Origin: an uncultured Clostridia bacterium
Lineage (GTDB): Bacteria; Bacillota; Clostridia; Oscillospirales; CAG-272
NCBI GenBank assembly: GCA_904501765.1
Contig: CAJGCM010000026.1
Location: forward strand, 1-19,585
Direction of reading: 5' to 3'
DNA length: 19,585 bases
A program made the translations under genes and the position numbers. The notes beneath the pieces were generated by a model. It worked only from the letters and a program-made list of their open reading frames with translations, made no database searches and was not told where the DNA came from. Positions within the stretch are counted from its first letter, which is position 1. Each line of letters begins with the position of its first letter. Below are positions 7,495 through 15,430 of this stretch, piece by piece.

Positions 7495-8187
7495 ATGAAT
7501 TGGTTTGAAAAACTATATGAAACCTTCATTGAAAGCGAAGGATATTTAATGCTTCTTGAAGGTCTTGGAAATACTCTGCTTATTACTCTTGGTGCTTTGG
7601 CAATAGGAGTTGTGCTGGGAGCTTTGGTAGCTATTGCCAAGTATTACGCCGAGGGAAACCCAAAGCTTAACTTTATAAATTGGATTTGCGACATTTATAC
7701 TACCGTTATCAGAGGCATCCCCGTTACCGTTCTTCTGCTTATCTTCTTCTACGTTATTCTCGTGTCTGCTGAGGGTGTGACAGTTGCAATTATTGCATTC
7801 GGTATTAACTCAGGCGCATATATGGCAGAGCTTATCAGGAGCGGTATAAATGCGGTTGATAAAGGACAAATGGAGGCTGCAAGAAGCCTTGGTATGTCAA
7901 AATGGCAAGCTATGCGTACTATCGTATTTCCTCAAGCTATAAAGAACATTCTTCCCGCTATCGGTAACGAATGTATTGCCCTTCTTAAGGAAACCTCGGT
8001 TGCAGGCTACGTTGCTGTAATCGACCTTACAAGAGCAGCTAACCTTATAAGAAACAACACCTTTGATGCTGTTAACCCTCTTATTTTATTAGCACTAACC
8101 TACCTTGTTATGGTAATTATTATGACTAAGCTTCTCTCTATTCTCGAAAATAAGCTGAGAAAGAGCGAGAGAAAGGCGGCGAAATAA
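7495..8187 (+). CDS. Polar amino acid ABC importer, permease
   Basis: A 230-residue inner-membrane protein of the HisM/GlnP type that forms the channel of the importer. It has an N-terminal helix (LLITLGALAIGVVLGALV near residues 28-45), helices around 70-110, and a last one near 197-215. The EAA loop that docks on the ATPase starts at Glu127 (EAARSLGMSKWQAM) and continues as FPQAIKNILPAIGNE. An AAAGGA site precedes the ATG. Its stop TAA shares its last A with the ATG of the ATPase gene, so translation is coupled. It is separated from its binding-protein gene by 180 bases containing a hairpin. Confidence 0.93.
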   Translation: MNWFEKLYETFIESEGYLMLLEGLGNTLLITLGALAIGVVLGALVAIAKYYAEGNPKLNFINWICDIYTTVIRGIPVTVLLLIFFYVILVSAEGVTVAIIAFGINSGAYMAELIRSGINAVDKGQMEAARSLGMSKWQAMRTIVFPQAIKNILPAIGNECIALLKETSVAGYVAVIDLTRAANLIRNNTFDAVNPLILLALTYLVMVIIMTKLLSILENKLRKSERKAAK

Positions 8188-8921
8188 TGAGCGAAAAAAT
8201 TATTGAAGTAAAAAACTTGCAAAAAAGCTTTGGAGATATGAGTGTACTCAAAAACATAGACATTGATATAAACCGCGGCGACGTAGTTTGTATTATCGGA
8301 GCCTCCGGCTCGGGAAAATCCACCTTCCTGCGCTGTCTTAACAGGCTTGAGGAGCCTACCGGAGGAAGCATCATTTTCCACGGCGAGGACCTGATGGACA
8401 AAAAGGTTGACCTTAACCTTCACAGGCAGAAAATGGGTATGGTTTTCCAGCAGTTTAACCTCTTCCCTCACCTGACTATCCTGAAAAACCTCACCCTTGC
8501 GCCTATGATGCTGAAGAAGGTTTCAAAAGAGGATGCCGAGGCAAAAGCTATGGCGCTTCTCGAAAGAGTCGGTCTTGCTGACAGAGCCGAGGACTACCCC
8601 GATATGCTATCGGGCGGTCAGAAGCAGCGTATAGCAATCGTAAGAGCGCTTTGTATGGAGCCTGACGTTATGCTCTTCGACGAGCCCACCTCGGCTCTTG
8701 ACCCTGAGATGGTTGGAGAGGTTCTTGACGTTATGAAAGAGCTTGCCCAGGGGGGTATGACAATGATTGTTGTTACTCACGAAATGGGCTTTGCACGCGA
8801 GGTTGCAAACAGAGTGATTTTCCTTGACGACGGAATCATTGCCGAGGAAGGCGCACCTAAAGAGTTATTTGGGAATCCCAAATCGGAACGCCTTAAATCC
8901 TTCTTGTCAAAGGTGCTTTGA
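8187..8921 (+). CDS. Polar amino acid ABC importer, ATP-binding protein
   Basis: A 244-residue cytoplasmic ATPase of the GlnQ/HisP type that drives uptake. Walker A is GASGSGKST at residues 38-46, the Q-loop is in MVFQQFNLFPH near 87-97, the signature is LSGGQKQR near 148-155, Walker B is VMLFDEPTSALDPE near 168-181 and the switch histidine is in VVTHEMGFA near 203-211. All parts needed for activity are present. It overlaps the permease stop by one base (TAATG). A 9-bp hairpin straddles its stop codon, 28 bases before argF, so it may form an mRNA boundary. Confidence 0.95.
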   Translation: MSEKIIEVKNLQKSFGDMSVLKNIDIDINRGDVVCIIGASGSGKSTFLRCLNRLEEPTGGSIIFHGEDLMDKKVDLNLHRQKMGMVFQQFNLFPHLTILKNLTLAPMMLKKVSKEDAEAKAMALLERVGLADRAEDYPDMLSGGQKQRIAIVRALCMEPDVMLFDEPTSALDPEMVGEVLDVMKELAQGGMTMIVVTHEMGFAREVANRVIFLDDGIIAEEGAPKELFGNPKSERLKSFLSKVL

Positions 8922-8940
8922 TATTTGTATTTATCAAGGC
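8915..8940 (+). other. Intercistronic hairpin at the end of the ATPase gene
   Basis: GCTTTGATA (8915-8923) pairs with TATCAAGGC (8932-8940), with one G-U pair and an 8-base loop. It spans the ATPase stop codon and has no T run after it. It could slow 3' decay or cause weak termination before argF. Its function is unproven. Confidence 0.4.
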
Positions 8941-8967
8941 TAAAGTAAAATTTTACGGAGTGAAGAT

Positions 8968-9954
8968 ATGTTAAATTTAAAGGGAAAAGATTTTCTCAAG
9001 CTCCTCGACTTTACTGCCGAGGAAATTGAGGGACTTATAGACCTGGCGGCGGAGCTTAAGGCAAAGAAAAAGGCAGGGGTTCCACACAGACTGCACGAGG
9101 GAAAAAATATAGCTCTGATTTTCGAAAAAACCAGCACGAGAACCCGCTGCGCCTTTGAGGTTGCGGCTTATGACCTCGGTATGGGTGTTACCTATCTTGA
9201 CCCCACAGGCTCACAGATAGGCAAAAAGGAAACTATTGCTGATACGGCAAGGGTTCTTGCGAGTATGTACGACGGTATCGAATACCGCGGTTTCGGTCAG
9301 GAAATTGTTGAAGAGCTTGCAAAATATTCCTCGGTACCCGTTTGGAACGGACTTACAAACGAATTCCACCCTACCCAGATACTTGCAGATTTTCTTACTA
9401 TCAAGGAAAAATTCGCAAGACTCCGTGGAATAAACTTCGTTTATATGGGTGATGCAAGATACAATATGGGCAATTCCCTTATGGTAGGCGCCGCGAAGAT
9501 GGGTATGAATTTCACCGTTTGCGCTCCCGAAAAATATTTCCCTGATAAGGCTTTGGTAGACGAGTGCCTTAAAATAGCAAAGGAAAGCGGAGCTAAGATT
9601 ATATTTGAAAGTGACCCGAAGAAGGCCGCTGTGAGTGCTGACGTTATTTGCACTGACGTTTGGGTTTCTATGGGAGAGCCTTACGAGGTTTGGGCAGAGA
9701 GAATCAACGACCTTTCTCCCTATGCGGTTACGTCCGATATTATGAAGCTTGCCGGCGACGGTGCGGTATTTATGCACTGTCTTCCCTCATACCACGACTT
9801 AAAAACCACTATCGGACGTGAGGTTGGAGAGAAATTCGGGCTTGAATACCTTGAGGTTTCAGACGAAGTGTTCGAGAGTCCTCAGTCGATTGTTTTTGAG
9901 GAAGCGGAAAACAGAATGCACACCATAAAAGCAGTTATGGCGGCGACTCTTTAA
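8968..9954 (+). CDS. argF: Ornithine carbamoyltransferase
   Basis: It makes citrulline from ornithine and carbamoyl phosphate and so feeds argG. The 328-residue protein carries the carbamoyl phosphate motif STRTR at 56-60, HPTQ at 134-137, a GDARYNMGNSL segment near 158-168, and the ornithine-site HCLP at 270-273 (followed by SYHD where AFHD is usual). DPTGSQIGKKE near 75-85 marks the group that includes E. coli ArgF and many ArcB enzymes. Because argG and argH are upstream and no arcA or arcC is visible, the anabolic role is preferred. It is the last gene before a strong terminator; a GGAG site precedes the ATG. Confidence 0.95.
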   Translation: MLNLKGKDFLKLLDFTAEEIEGLIDLAAELKAKKKAGVPHRLHEGKNIALIFEKTSTRTRCAFEVAAYDLGMGVTYLDPTGSQIGKKETIADTARVLASMYDGIEYRGFGQEIVEELAKYSSVPVWNGLTNEFHPTQILADFLTIKEKFARLRGINFVYMGDARYNMGNSLMVGAAKMGMNFTVCAPEKYFPDKALVDECLKIAKESGAKIIFESDPKKAAVSADVICTDVWVSMGEPYEVWAERINDLSPYAVTSDIMKLAGDGAVFMHCLPSYHDLKTTIGREVGEKFGLEYLEVSDEVFESPQSIVFEEAENRMHTIKAVMAATL

Positions 9955-10005
9955 AAAGTCGCCCCAGATTTTCAGGACAGTGTCTCCAAGGTAATTTCGG
10001 CAATT

Positions 10006-10034
10006 TTAAAAGCGGTACAAAGGTGCGCTTTTAA
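10006..10034 (+). other. 9-bp hairpin downstream of argF
   Basis: TTAAAAGCG (10006-10014) pairs perfectly with CGCTTTTAA (10026-10034) around an 11-base loop, 52 bases after argF. An A run rather than a T run follows on the plus strand. It precedes the stronger terminator and may be an mRNA end stabiliser. The stretch from 9955 to 10005 shows nothing else. Confidence 0.4.
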
Positions 10035-10046
10035 CAAAAAAATATT

Positions 10047-10104
10047 AAAGTAGCGTGATGCACAAACCGGCGTGATGCGTTTTGTGTATTATGCTACTTT
10101 TTTT
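10047..10104 (+). terminator. Rho-independent terminator of the arginine operon
   Basis: Positions 10047-10066 pair without a break with 10081-10100 in the plus-strand RNA (20 pairs, three of them G-U), with a 14-base loop and a run of seven T at 10098-10104. The outer arm is AAAGTAGC/GCTACTTT. The unit GCGTGATGC occurs both in the left arm and in the loop. The inner stem resembles that of the hairpin at 15461-15504 beyond the heparinase-like operon. The A run on the other strand would let it work in both directions. Confidence 0.85.
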
Positions 10105-10126
10105 AAATCTTTTCCCCCTACCCGTG

Positions 10127-10155
10127 TTGACTTTAGCAGGCATAAAAGCTATAAT
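10127..10155 (+). promoter_or_regulatory. Near-consensus sigma-A promoter of the heparinase-like operon
   Basis: TTGACT (10127-10132), exactly 17 bases, then TATAAT (10150-10155), 11 of 12 consensus bases. It begins 22 bases after the end of the arginine operon terminator, so the three following genes form a separate transcription unit. Predicted start is near 10162. Confidence 0.85.
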
Positions 10156-10161
10156 TGTTTT

Positions 10162-10263
10162 GAAGGGCGCAACGAGAAAAAATACGCCCACTATGGAAAG
10201 TGTGAAAGTGGAGCCATTTCGTTTCCAAACTAAATCAACACACGCTGAAGGAAAGGAATTTAT
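10162..10263 (+). promoter_or_regulatory. Leader of about 100 nt ahead of the heparinase-like operon
   Basis: The leader contains a small hairpin GGGCG (10165-10169)/CGCCC (10185-10189) at the predicted 5' end and a second possible pairing TGGAAA (10194-10199)/TTTCCA (10222-10227). The ribosome site AAGGAAAGGAA lies just before the ATG at 10264. It does not match any riboswitch I know. Its length suggests room for post-transcriptional control or an operator just downstream of the promoter. Confidence 0.4.
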
Positions 10264-11952
10264 ATGAATTTACTTGGAAGAGGCAACAACCCGAAATTCT
10301 GGTCGGAAGAGGTAAGATTTGACGAAAGATATGCGTTTATGCGCGAAAATCTTCTCAACAAATGGAACAAATATAAAAATGAGCCTATTGAGGAGCTTAA
10401 ATATACCGATTTTATAATGTTCGGCACAACGGGAAACCGCGTTATTTTCGAGGCCCCCTATTTCCGCAGAAGAGACCGCCTTATGGACGCTGCAATACTC
10501 TGCCTTATATACCCTGAGGAGCAGGAGTATCTCGACTATCTTCACAATTTGATTTTTGCGATATGCAACGAGTTTACCTGGACTCTTCCCGCTCATCAGC
10601 CAGATATACTCACAAATACCGACAATACATTCATAGACCTTTTCGACTGCGAGACGGGCGGTGAGCTTTCCGAAATATATGCGCTCCTTGAGGACAGACT
10701 TGACCCACTTGTCAAGAACAGAATCAAGCTTGAGGTCAAGAACAGGGTCGTTGACCCCTATCTCAAAGCGGTTGCAACAAATCCCCGATTCCCTTGGTGG
10801 CGCGGCGGATATACCGGTAACTGGGTTGCGGTTTGCACGGCTAATATTGCAACCTCCATATTCCACCTTTACCCTGAGTGCTATACTGAGGCTGTGGCAC
10901 AGGATTTCGAAAGAATTCTCGGTAACTTCCTCTCAGGATTCTCGGATAACGGATTCTGTGACGAGGGTCCCGGATATTGGGGCTACGGCTTCGGCTTCTT
11001 CGTTGTATTTGCCGACCTTTACCGTAAATTTACAGAGGGCAAGATAAATTATTTTGACGACCCCAAGGTCAAGAAGATTGCTACTTATCTTCAAAAAATG
11101 TATCTTACGGAAAACTGCGTTGTCAGCTTCTCCGATGCCGGAAAATCCTGCAATTACGACTTAGGACTTCTCCACTTCCTCAAGGCTACTTATCCCGACG
11201 ACGTTAAGGTTTACTCCCCTAAGTACGGAAATATGGGAGGTAAAATCTTTGCTTTCAGAACCTTTATCTGGTTTGACAAGGACCTTTACGACAACCCTGA
11301 CTCCGACAAAGAGCCTTACGAGCTTTATGACGAAGGATACCAGTGGCTTATAAAGAAGGGCGAAAACTACAGCTTTGCCGCTAAGGCAGGTCATAATGCG
11401 GAGCATCACAGCCACAACGACGTTGGTACGTTTATCTTTGCAAAGTGCGGAAAGCAGCTGATTTCCGACCTTGGCTCAGGCGTTTACACCAAGGAATACG
11501 GAAGTCCTGTTAATAAATATGCGAATAACGAGTGTTCCTCGTCCAGACATAATCTCCCTATCTTTGACGAATTCTTCCAAAGAGACGGTGCAGCCTTCAA
11601 ATCCACCGACGTGTCCTACGAGCCTGGCAAATTCTCTATGGACATTGCGGGTGCTTACGGTCTTGAAAATCTTAAGTGTGCGAAGAGAGTCTTTACATTT
11701 GACGATGAGCAGGTTAAGGTAAGCGACAGCTTCTGCTACGACGGAAAAATCACCGAGAGACTTATACTTCTCGTGAAGCCCAGCTTGGAAAAGGACGGCA
11801 CGGTCACTGCAGAGGGCCTTGAAATCACATACGATTCAGGCAAATGCAAGGTTTCTGTCAGTGAGCATACAACATCAAAAAACGAGACCTACTATATGTT
11901 AGATTTCGCTCTTAACGAATCTGTTAAAGACTTTGAAATTTACATAAAATAA
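10264..11952 (+). CDS. Heparinase II/III-like protein, first of three tandem paralogs
   Basis: A 562-residue protein of the heparinase II/III-like polysaccharide lyase superfamily: an N-terminal alpha/alpha-toroid, about residues 1-320, and a beta-sheet part from about 340. NW at 186-187 and DEGPGYWGYG at 233-242 match the toroid's active-site segments, where the catalytic tyrosine is expected. HHSHND at 381-386, Asp402 and His429 fit the metal site of the beta part, by analogy with the His-Asp-His zinc ligands of Pedobacter heparinase II. Such enzymes cleave uronic-acid polysaccharides or oligosaccharides by beta-elimination. There is no signal peptide, so it should act in the cytoplasm, probably on imported oligosaccharides. 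It is the first gene after a strong promoter, 32 bases before the second copy, which is about two-thirds identical by eye. The substrate cannot be told. Confidence 0.85.
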   Translation: MNLLGRGNNPKFWSEEVRFDERYAFMRENLLNKWNKYKNEPIEELKYTDFIMFGTTGNRVIFEAPYFRRRDRLMDAAILCLIYPEEQEYLDYLHNLIFAICNEFTWTLPAHQPDILTNTDNTFIDLFDCETGGELSEIYALLEDRLDPLVKNRIKLEVKNRVVDPYLKAVATNPRFPWWRGGYTGNWVAVCTANIATSIFHLYPECYTEAVAQDFERILGNFLSGFSDNGFCDEGPGYWGYGFGFFVVFADLYRKFTEGKINYFDDPKVKKIATYLQKMYLTENCVVSFSDAGKSCNYDLGLLHFLKATYPDDVKVYSPKYGNMGGKIFAFRTFIWFDKDLYDNPDSDKEPYELYDEGYQWLIKKGENYSFAAKAGHNAEHHSHNDVGTFIFAKCGKQLISDLGSGVYTKEYGSPVNKYANNECSSSRHNLPIFDEFFQRDGAAFKSTDVSYEPGKFSMDIAGAYGLENLKCAKRVFTFDDEQVKVSDSFCYDGKITERLILLVKPSLEKDGTVTAEGLEITYDSGKCKVSVSEHTTSKNETYYMLDFALNESVKDFEIYIK

Positions 11953-11984
11953 TTTATTTCTAAATTCACGAAAGCGAAAAAGCT

Positions 11985-13673
11985 ATGTATTTGCTGAAAA
12001 AAGGCGCGAATCCTAAGTTCTGGTCGGAAGAGGTAAGAAATAAGGAATGCTTTGCTTACATACGCAATAATATGCTCAAAATCTGGGCTGAGCATTGCGA
12101 TGGAAAGGCTATAACGGAGCTTCAATACACTAAATATGAGCTTTACGGAATAACCGGCGACAGAGTTATTTACGAGAGAGATTATTTCCATAGACGAATG
12201 CTGCTCGAAACCGCATCTGCTCTCGGTCTTATATATCCTGAGAACGGTGAATACCTTGATTATCTTCACAATATAATTTACGCTATATGCGACGAATTTA
12301 CCTGGACTCTCCCTGCACACCAGGAAAACCTGCTCACGAATACCGATAACACCTTTATCGACCTTTTCGACTGCGAGACGGGTGGTCTTTTAGCGGAGAT
12401 ATACGCGCTCTACGGCGACAGGCTCGACCCTCTTATCCGAAACAGAATAAAGCTCGAAGTTAAGAAGAGAGTAGTTGACCCTTATATTAAGGGAATTGCC
12501 ACGGGTATTTACTGTCCCTGGTGGCGTGGCACCTACACAGGAAACTGGGTTGCGGTTTGCACGGCTAATATCGCCACCTGCATTTTCCATCTCTACCCCG
12601 AGTGTTACGAAGAGGTAAAGAGCGATATGGAGAGGCTTATCGGCAATTTCCTCTCCGGATTCTCGGATAACGGATTTTGCGACGAGGGTCCCGGATATTG
12701 GGGTTATGGCTTCGGCTTCTTCGTTGTATTTGCCGACCTCTTATATAGTTTTACAGGCGGTGAGGTTGATTATTTTGAAAATCCTAAGGTTAAAAAAATC
12801 GCAACCTACCTTCAAAAGATGTATCTTACCGAGGATTGCACCGTAAGCTTCTCGGACGCTTCCAGGTCCTGCGCTTACAATATCGGTCTTCTTCACTATC
12901 TCAAGAAAAAATACCCCTGCGACGTTAAGGTTTATTCCCCTAAACTTGCAAACATTGACGGAAAGATTTTCACTTTCAGAAACTTTATCTGGTTTGACGA
13001 GGACACCTACAACAATCCTGCGGATGATAAGGAATCCATCGAGCTTTACGACGAAGGTTATCAGTGGGTCATTAAGAGATGCGAAAATTACAGTTTTGCC
13101 GCCAAGGCAGGCCACAACAACGAGCATCATAACCATAACGACGTAGGCTCGTTTATCTTCGCTAAGAATGGTAAACAGATTCTCACCGATCAGGGACGAG
13201 GATTATACACCAAGGAATACGGTGATCCTGAGACCAAATATGCCAGCAACGAGGCTTCCTCCTCCTGGCATAGCCTGCCTATCTTCGACGGATATTTCCA
13301 AAGAGAAGGAAGAGAGTTTGAGTCAAGAAACGTCAGCTACTCCCCCGGTGTATTTTCTATGAATATTGCGGGAGCGTACGGGTTAGACAGTCTCAAGCGA
13401 GCCGAGAGAACCTTTACCTTTGATAACGAGGGGATAAAAATTAACGACTCCTTTGATTACGAGGGAAAAATCACCGAAAGATTCACCTCTCTCGCCAAGC
13501 CTGCAAACACAGGCGACGGTCTTATCACCGCCGAGGGACTTACTCTAACTTACAACCCTAAAATTTGTACTCTTGAAATCACCGAAAAGAGAAACACCAA
13601 TAAGGAAACCTACTATACGATAGATTTCATTTTAAATAGCGGAGTGCGTGATTTTGAGATAAATATTAAATAA
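11985..13673 (+). CDS. Heparinase II/III-like protein, second of three tandem paralogs
   Basis: This 562-residue protein is closely related to the copy before it. It has the toroid NW at 187-188, DEGPGYWGYG from residue 233, HHNHND at 381-386, Asp402 and His429, so every active-site residue I can assign is kept. After Asp402 it reads QGRG where the first copy has LGSG, a change near the metal site. It lacks a signal peptide. The ribosome site is poor (GAAAGCGAAAAAG region before the ATG, no GGAGG), unlike copies one and three, so it may depend on reinitiation from the gene 32 bases upstream. The start is fixed by alignment (LLKKG-NPKFWSEEVR against LLGRGNNPKFWSEEVR). It probably makes a lyase with related but not identical specificity. 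The family is secure; the substrate is unknown. Confidence 0.85.
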   Translation: MYLLKKGANPKFWSEEVRNKECFAYIRNNMLKIWAEHCDGKAITELQYTKYELYGITGDRVIYERDYFHRRMLLETASALGLIYPENGEYLDYLHNIIYAICDEFTWTLPAHQENLLTNTDNTFIDLFDCETGGLLAEIYALYGDRLDPLIRNRIKLEVKKRVVDPYIKGIATGIYCPWWRGTYTGNWVAVCTANIATCIFHLYPECYEEVKSDMERLIGNFLSGFSDNGFCDEGPGYWGYGFGFFVVFADLLYSFTGGEVDYFENPKVKKIATYLQKMYLTEDCTVSFSDASRSCAYNIGLLHYLKKKYPCDVKVYSPKLANIDGKIFTFRNFIWFDEDTYNNPADDKESIELYDEGYQWVIKRCENYSFAAKAGHNNEHHNHNDVGSFIFAKNGKQILTDQGRGLYTKEYGDPETKYASNEASSSWHSLPIFDGYFQREGREFESRNVSYSPGVFSMNIAGAYGLDSLKRAERTFTFDNEGIKINDSFDYEGKITERFTSLAKPANTGDGLITAEGLTLTYNPKICTLEITEKRNTNKETYYTIDFILNSGVRDFEINIK

Positions 13674-13709
13674 TATTCCGCTATGAGCGGGCATACGGAG
13701 GATTAAAAT

Positions 13710-15401
13710 ATGAATTTACTTGGAAGAGGAAACGACCCGAAATTCTGGTCGGAAGAGGTTAGAAATAAACCCTTATATGCTGATTTTATAAATAAACAGC
13801 TGAAATTTTGGGACGAAAAGATTGAGGGACAGCCTATCGAATCTCTCAAATATACCGAATACAAGCTTTACGGAGTGACAGGAAACAGAAACATATATGA
13901 AAAATCCTATTTCCTTCGCCGCTGCCAGCTCGGAGTTGCAACCGTTTTATCTCTTATTTACCCTGAGGAGCAAAAGTATATAGATTATCTTCATAATCTC
14001 ACCTTTGCCATTCTTAACGAATTTACCTGGTGCCTCCCTGCTCACCAGCCTGAGCTGCTCTCGAACACACAAAAGGACTATATAGACCTGTTCTGCTGTG
14101 AAACCGGTACTGCTATGGCTGAGGTTTACGCTTTACTCGGCGACAGGCTTGCGCCTCTTCTCAGGGCGAGAATAGAAAAAGAAACCGAGGAAAGAATTAT
14201 ACGCCCATTTATAGATAAGCCCCGCTTCCCCTGGTGGCGTGTTAACTACACCGGAAACTGGGCGGCGGTTTGTGCCGGCTCTATCGGCATGACCGCAATG
14301 CTGGTTCACCCTGAATATTTCGATGAAATCAAGGGTGAGATAAGCGAAATACTTGAAAGGTTTTTAAGCGGATTTTCAGAATGCGGTATGTGCGACGAGG
14401 GTACTCACTACTGGGGCTACGGCTTCGGTCACTTTGTTGCATACGCTGATATGGTGCGTATTTTTACTAACGGCGAGATTGATTACTTCAAGCGTGACAG
14501 AGTAAAGGATATTGCCACATATATACAGAAGAGCTTCCTTTCAGGACAGACGGCGCTCAGCTTCTCGGACTGCCCCAGAACAGGCACCTACTACTTTGGT
14601 ACTGTACACAAACTTAAAGCTGAATATCCCGACGACGTTAAGGTTTACTCCCCCGACTTTGGAACCTATACCGACGGTTGCGGAAGATTCTGCTTCTTTA
14701 CAAGAAGCGTAATCTGGCTTAACGAGGACTACTATTTCAACCCCGACGAGGACAATTTCTCCTCTGAATTTTATGACCACGATTTCCAGTGGCTTATAAA
14801 GAGAACTCCTAATTTCGGCTTTGCCGCAAAGGCGGGCAACAACGAGGAGCATCATAACCACAATGACGTTGGCTCTTTCATTGTTGCAAAGGAAGGAAGA
14901 CAGGTATTTGCCGACCTTGGCGGCGGAACCTATAACAAGCAGTACGGAATTTCCGAGCTTCGTTACAGGCAGTCAGAGGCGGCATCCTTCTATCACAGCC
15001 TTCCTATTATCGGAGCTTACGGGCAGAGATACGGCGTTCAGTATAAGGCTGTCGACGTTAAGTATGAAAACGGAGTATTTGAGCAGGATATGGCTCCTGC
15101 ATACGCACTGCCTGACCTTAAGTCACTTAAGAGAAGCTTTACGGTTACAGAGGACACTGTTACCGTTCACGACGCTTTTGATTACGAAGGCAACGAAACT
15201 ATCATTGAGAGATTTGTGCTTCTTGACAAGGCAGAGCTTTCTGATGGGGTTATAAAAACAAAGAATACTGTGGCTACCTTTGACAATTCCCTGTGCCAAT
15301 CTGCGGGAACGTTTGAGGTTCAGCTTTCGGGTCACAGCTACTATCTTGTTGACATAGCTCTCAAGGTCGGCGTTAAGGAATTTACACTTACAATCAAATA
15401 A
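13710..15401 (+). CDS. Heparinase II/III-like protein, third and most divergent paralog
   Basis: A 563-residue member of the same family, roughly half identical to the other two by eye and also without signal peptide. HHNHND (381-386), Asp402 and His429 are kept at the same numbers as in the others. Two differences lie at the active site: the conserved GHN before the HxHxD motif is GNN here (Asn377 for His), and DEGPGYW is DEGTHYW (229-235). It may therefore cut a different linkage or have changed activity. A strong GGAGG precedes the ATG. Its first 54 bases differ from those of the first copy at only three positions although the rest has diverged far more. It closes the operon, 36 bases after the second copy. 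Confidence 0.83.
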   Translation: MNLLGRGNDPKFWSEEVRNKPLYADFINKQLKFWDEKIEGQPIESLKYTEYKLYGVTGNRNIYEKSYFLRRCQLGVATVLSLIYPEEQKYIDYLHNLTFAILNEFTWCLPAHQPELLSNTQKDYIDLFCCETGTAMAEVYALLGDRLAPLLRARIEKETEERIIRPFIDKPRFPWWRVNYTGNWAAVCAGSIGMTAMLVHPEYFDEIKGEISEILERFLSGFSECGMCDEGTHYWGYGFGHFVAYADMVRIFTNGEIDYFKRDRVKDIATYIQKSFLSGQTALSFSDCPRTGTYYFGTVHKLKAEYPDDVKVYSPDFGTYTDGCGRFCFFTRSVIWLNEDYYFNPDEDNFSSEFYDHDFQWLIKRTPNFGFAAKAGNNEEHHNHNDVGSFIVAKEGRQVFADLGGGTYNKQYGISELRYRQSEAASFYHSLPIIGAYGQRYGVQYKAVDVKYENGVFEQDMAPAYALPDLKSLKRSFTVTEDTVTVHDAFDYEGNETIIERFVLLDKAELSDGVIKTKNTVATFDNSLCQSAGTFEVQLSGHSYYLVDIALKVGVKEFTLTIK

Positions 15402-15405
15402 TAAC

Positions 15406-15429
15406 CTTTGACATTCTCCGATGTCAAAG
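15406..15429 (+). terminator. Hairpin just after the heparinase-like operon
   Basis: CTTTGACAT (15406-15414) pairs perfectly with ATGTCAAAG (15421-15429) around the loop TCTCCG, starting 4 bases after the last stop codon. An A run rather than a T run follows on this strand. It probably protects the 3' end or assists the larger structure right behind it. Confidence 0.6.
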
Positions 15430-15430
15430 A

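Noticed and set aside
10124..10241. Inverted repeat GTGTTGA/TCAACAC spanning the promoter and leader
   Set aside because: Only 7 bases with more than 100 bases between the arms, and one arm is part of the -35 element; chance is the simpler view.
10082..10267. Short plus-strand frame of 61 codons before the first lyase-like gene
   Set aside because: It starts inside the arginine terminator stem and runs across the promoter and leader, so it would not be on the operon's mRNA in full.
10264..15401. Triplicate genes as a possible assembly duplication
   Set aside because: The copies are too different in protein and DNA, with distinct ribosome sites and spacers, to be an assembly error.
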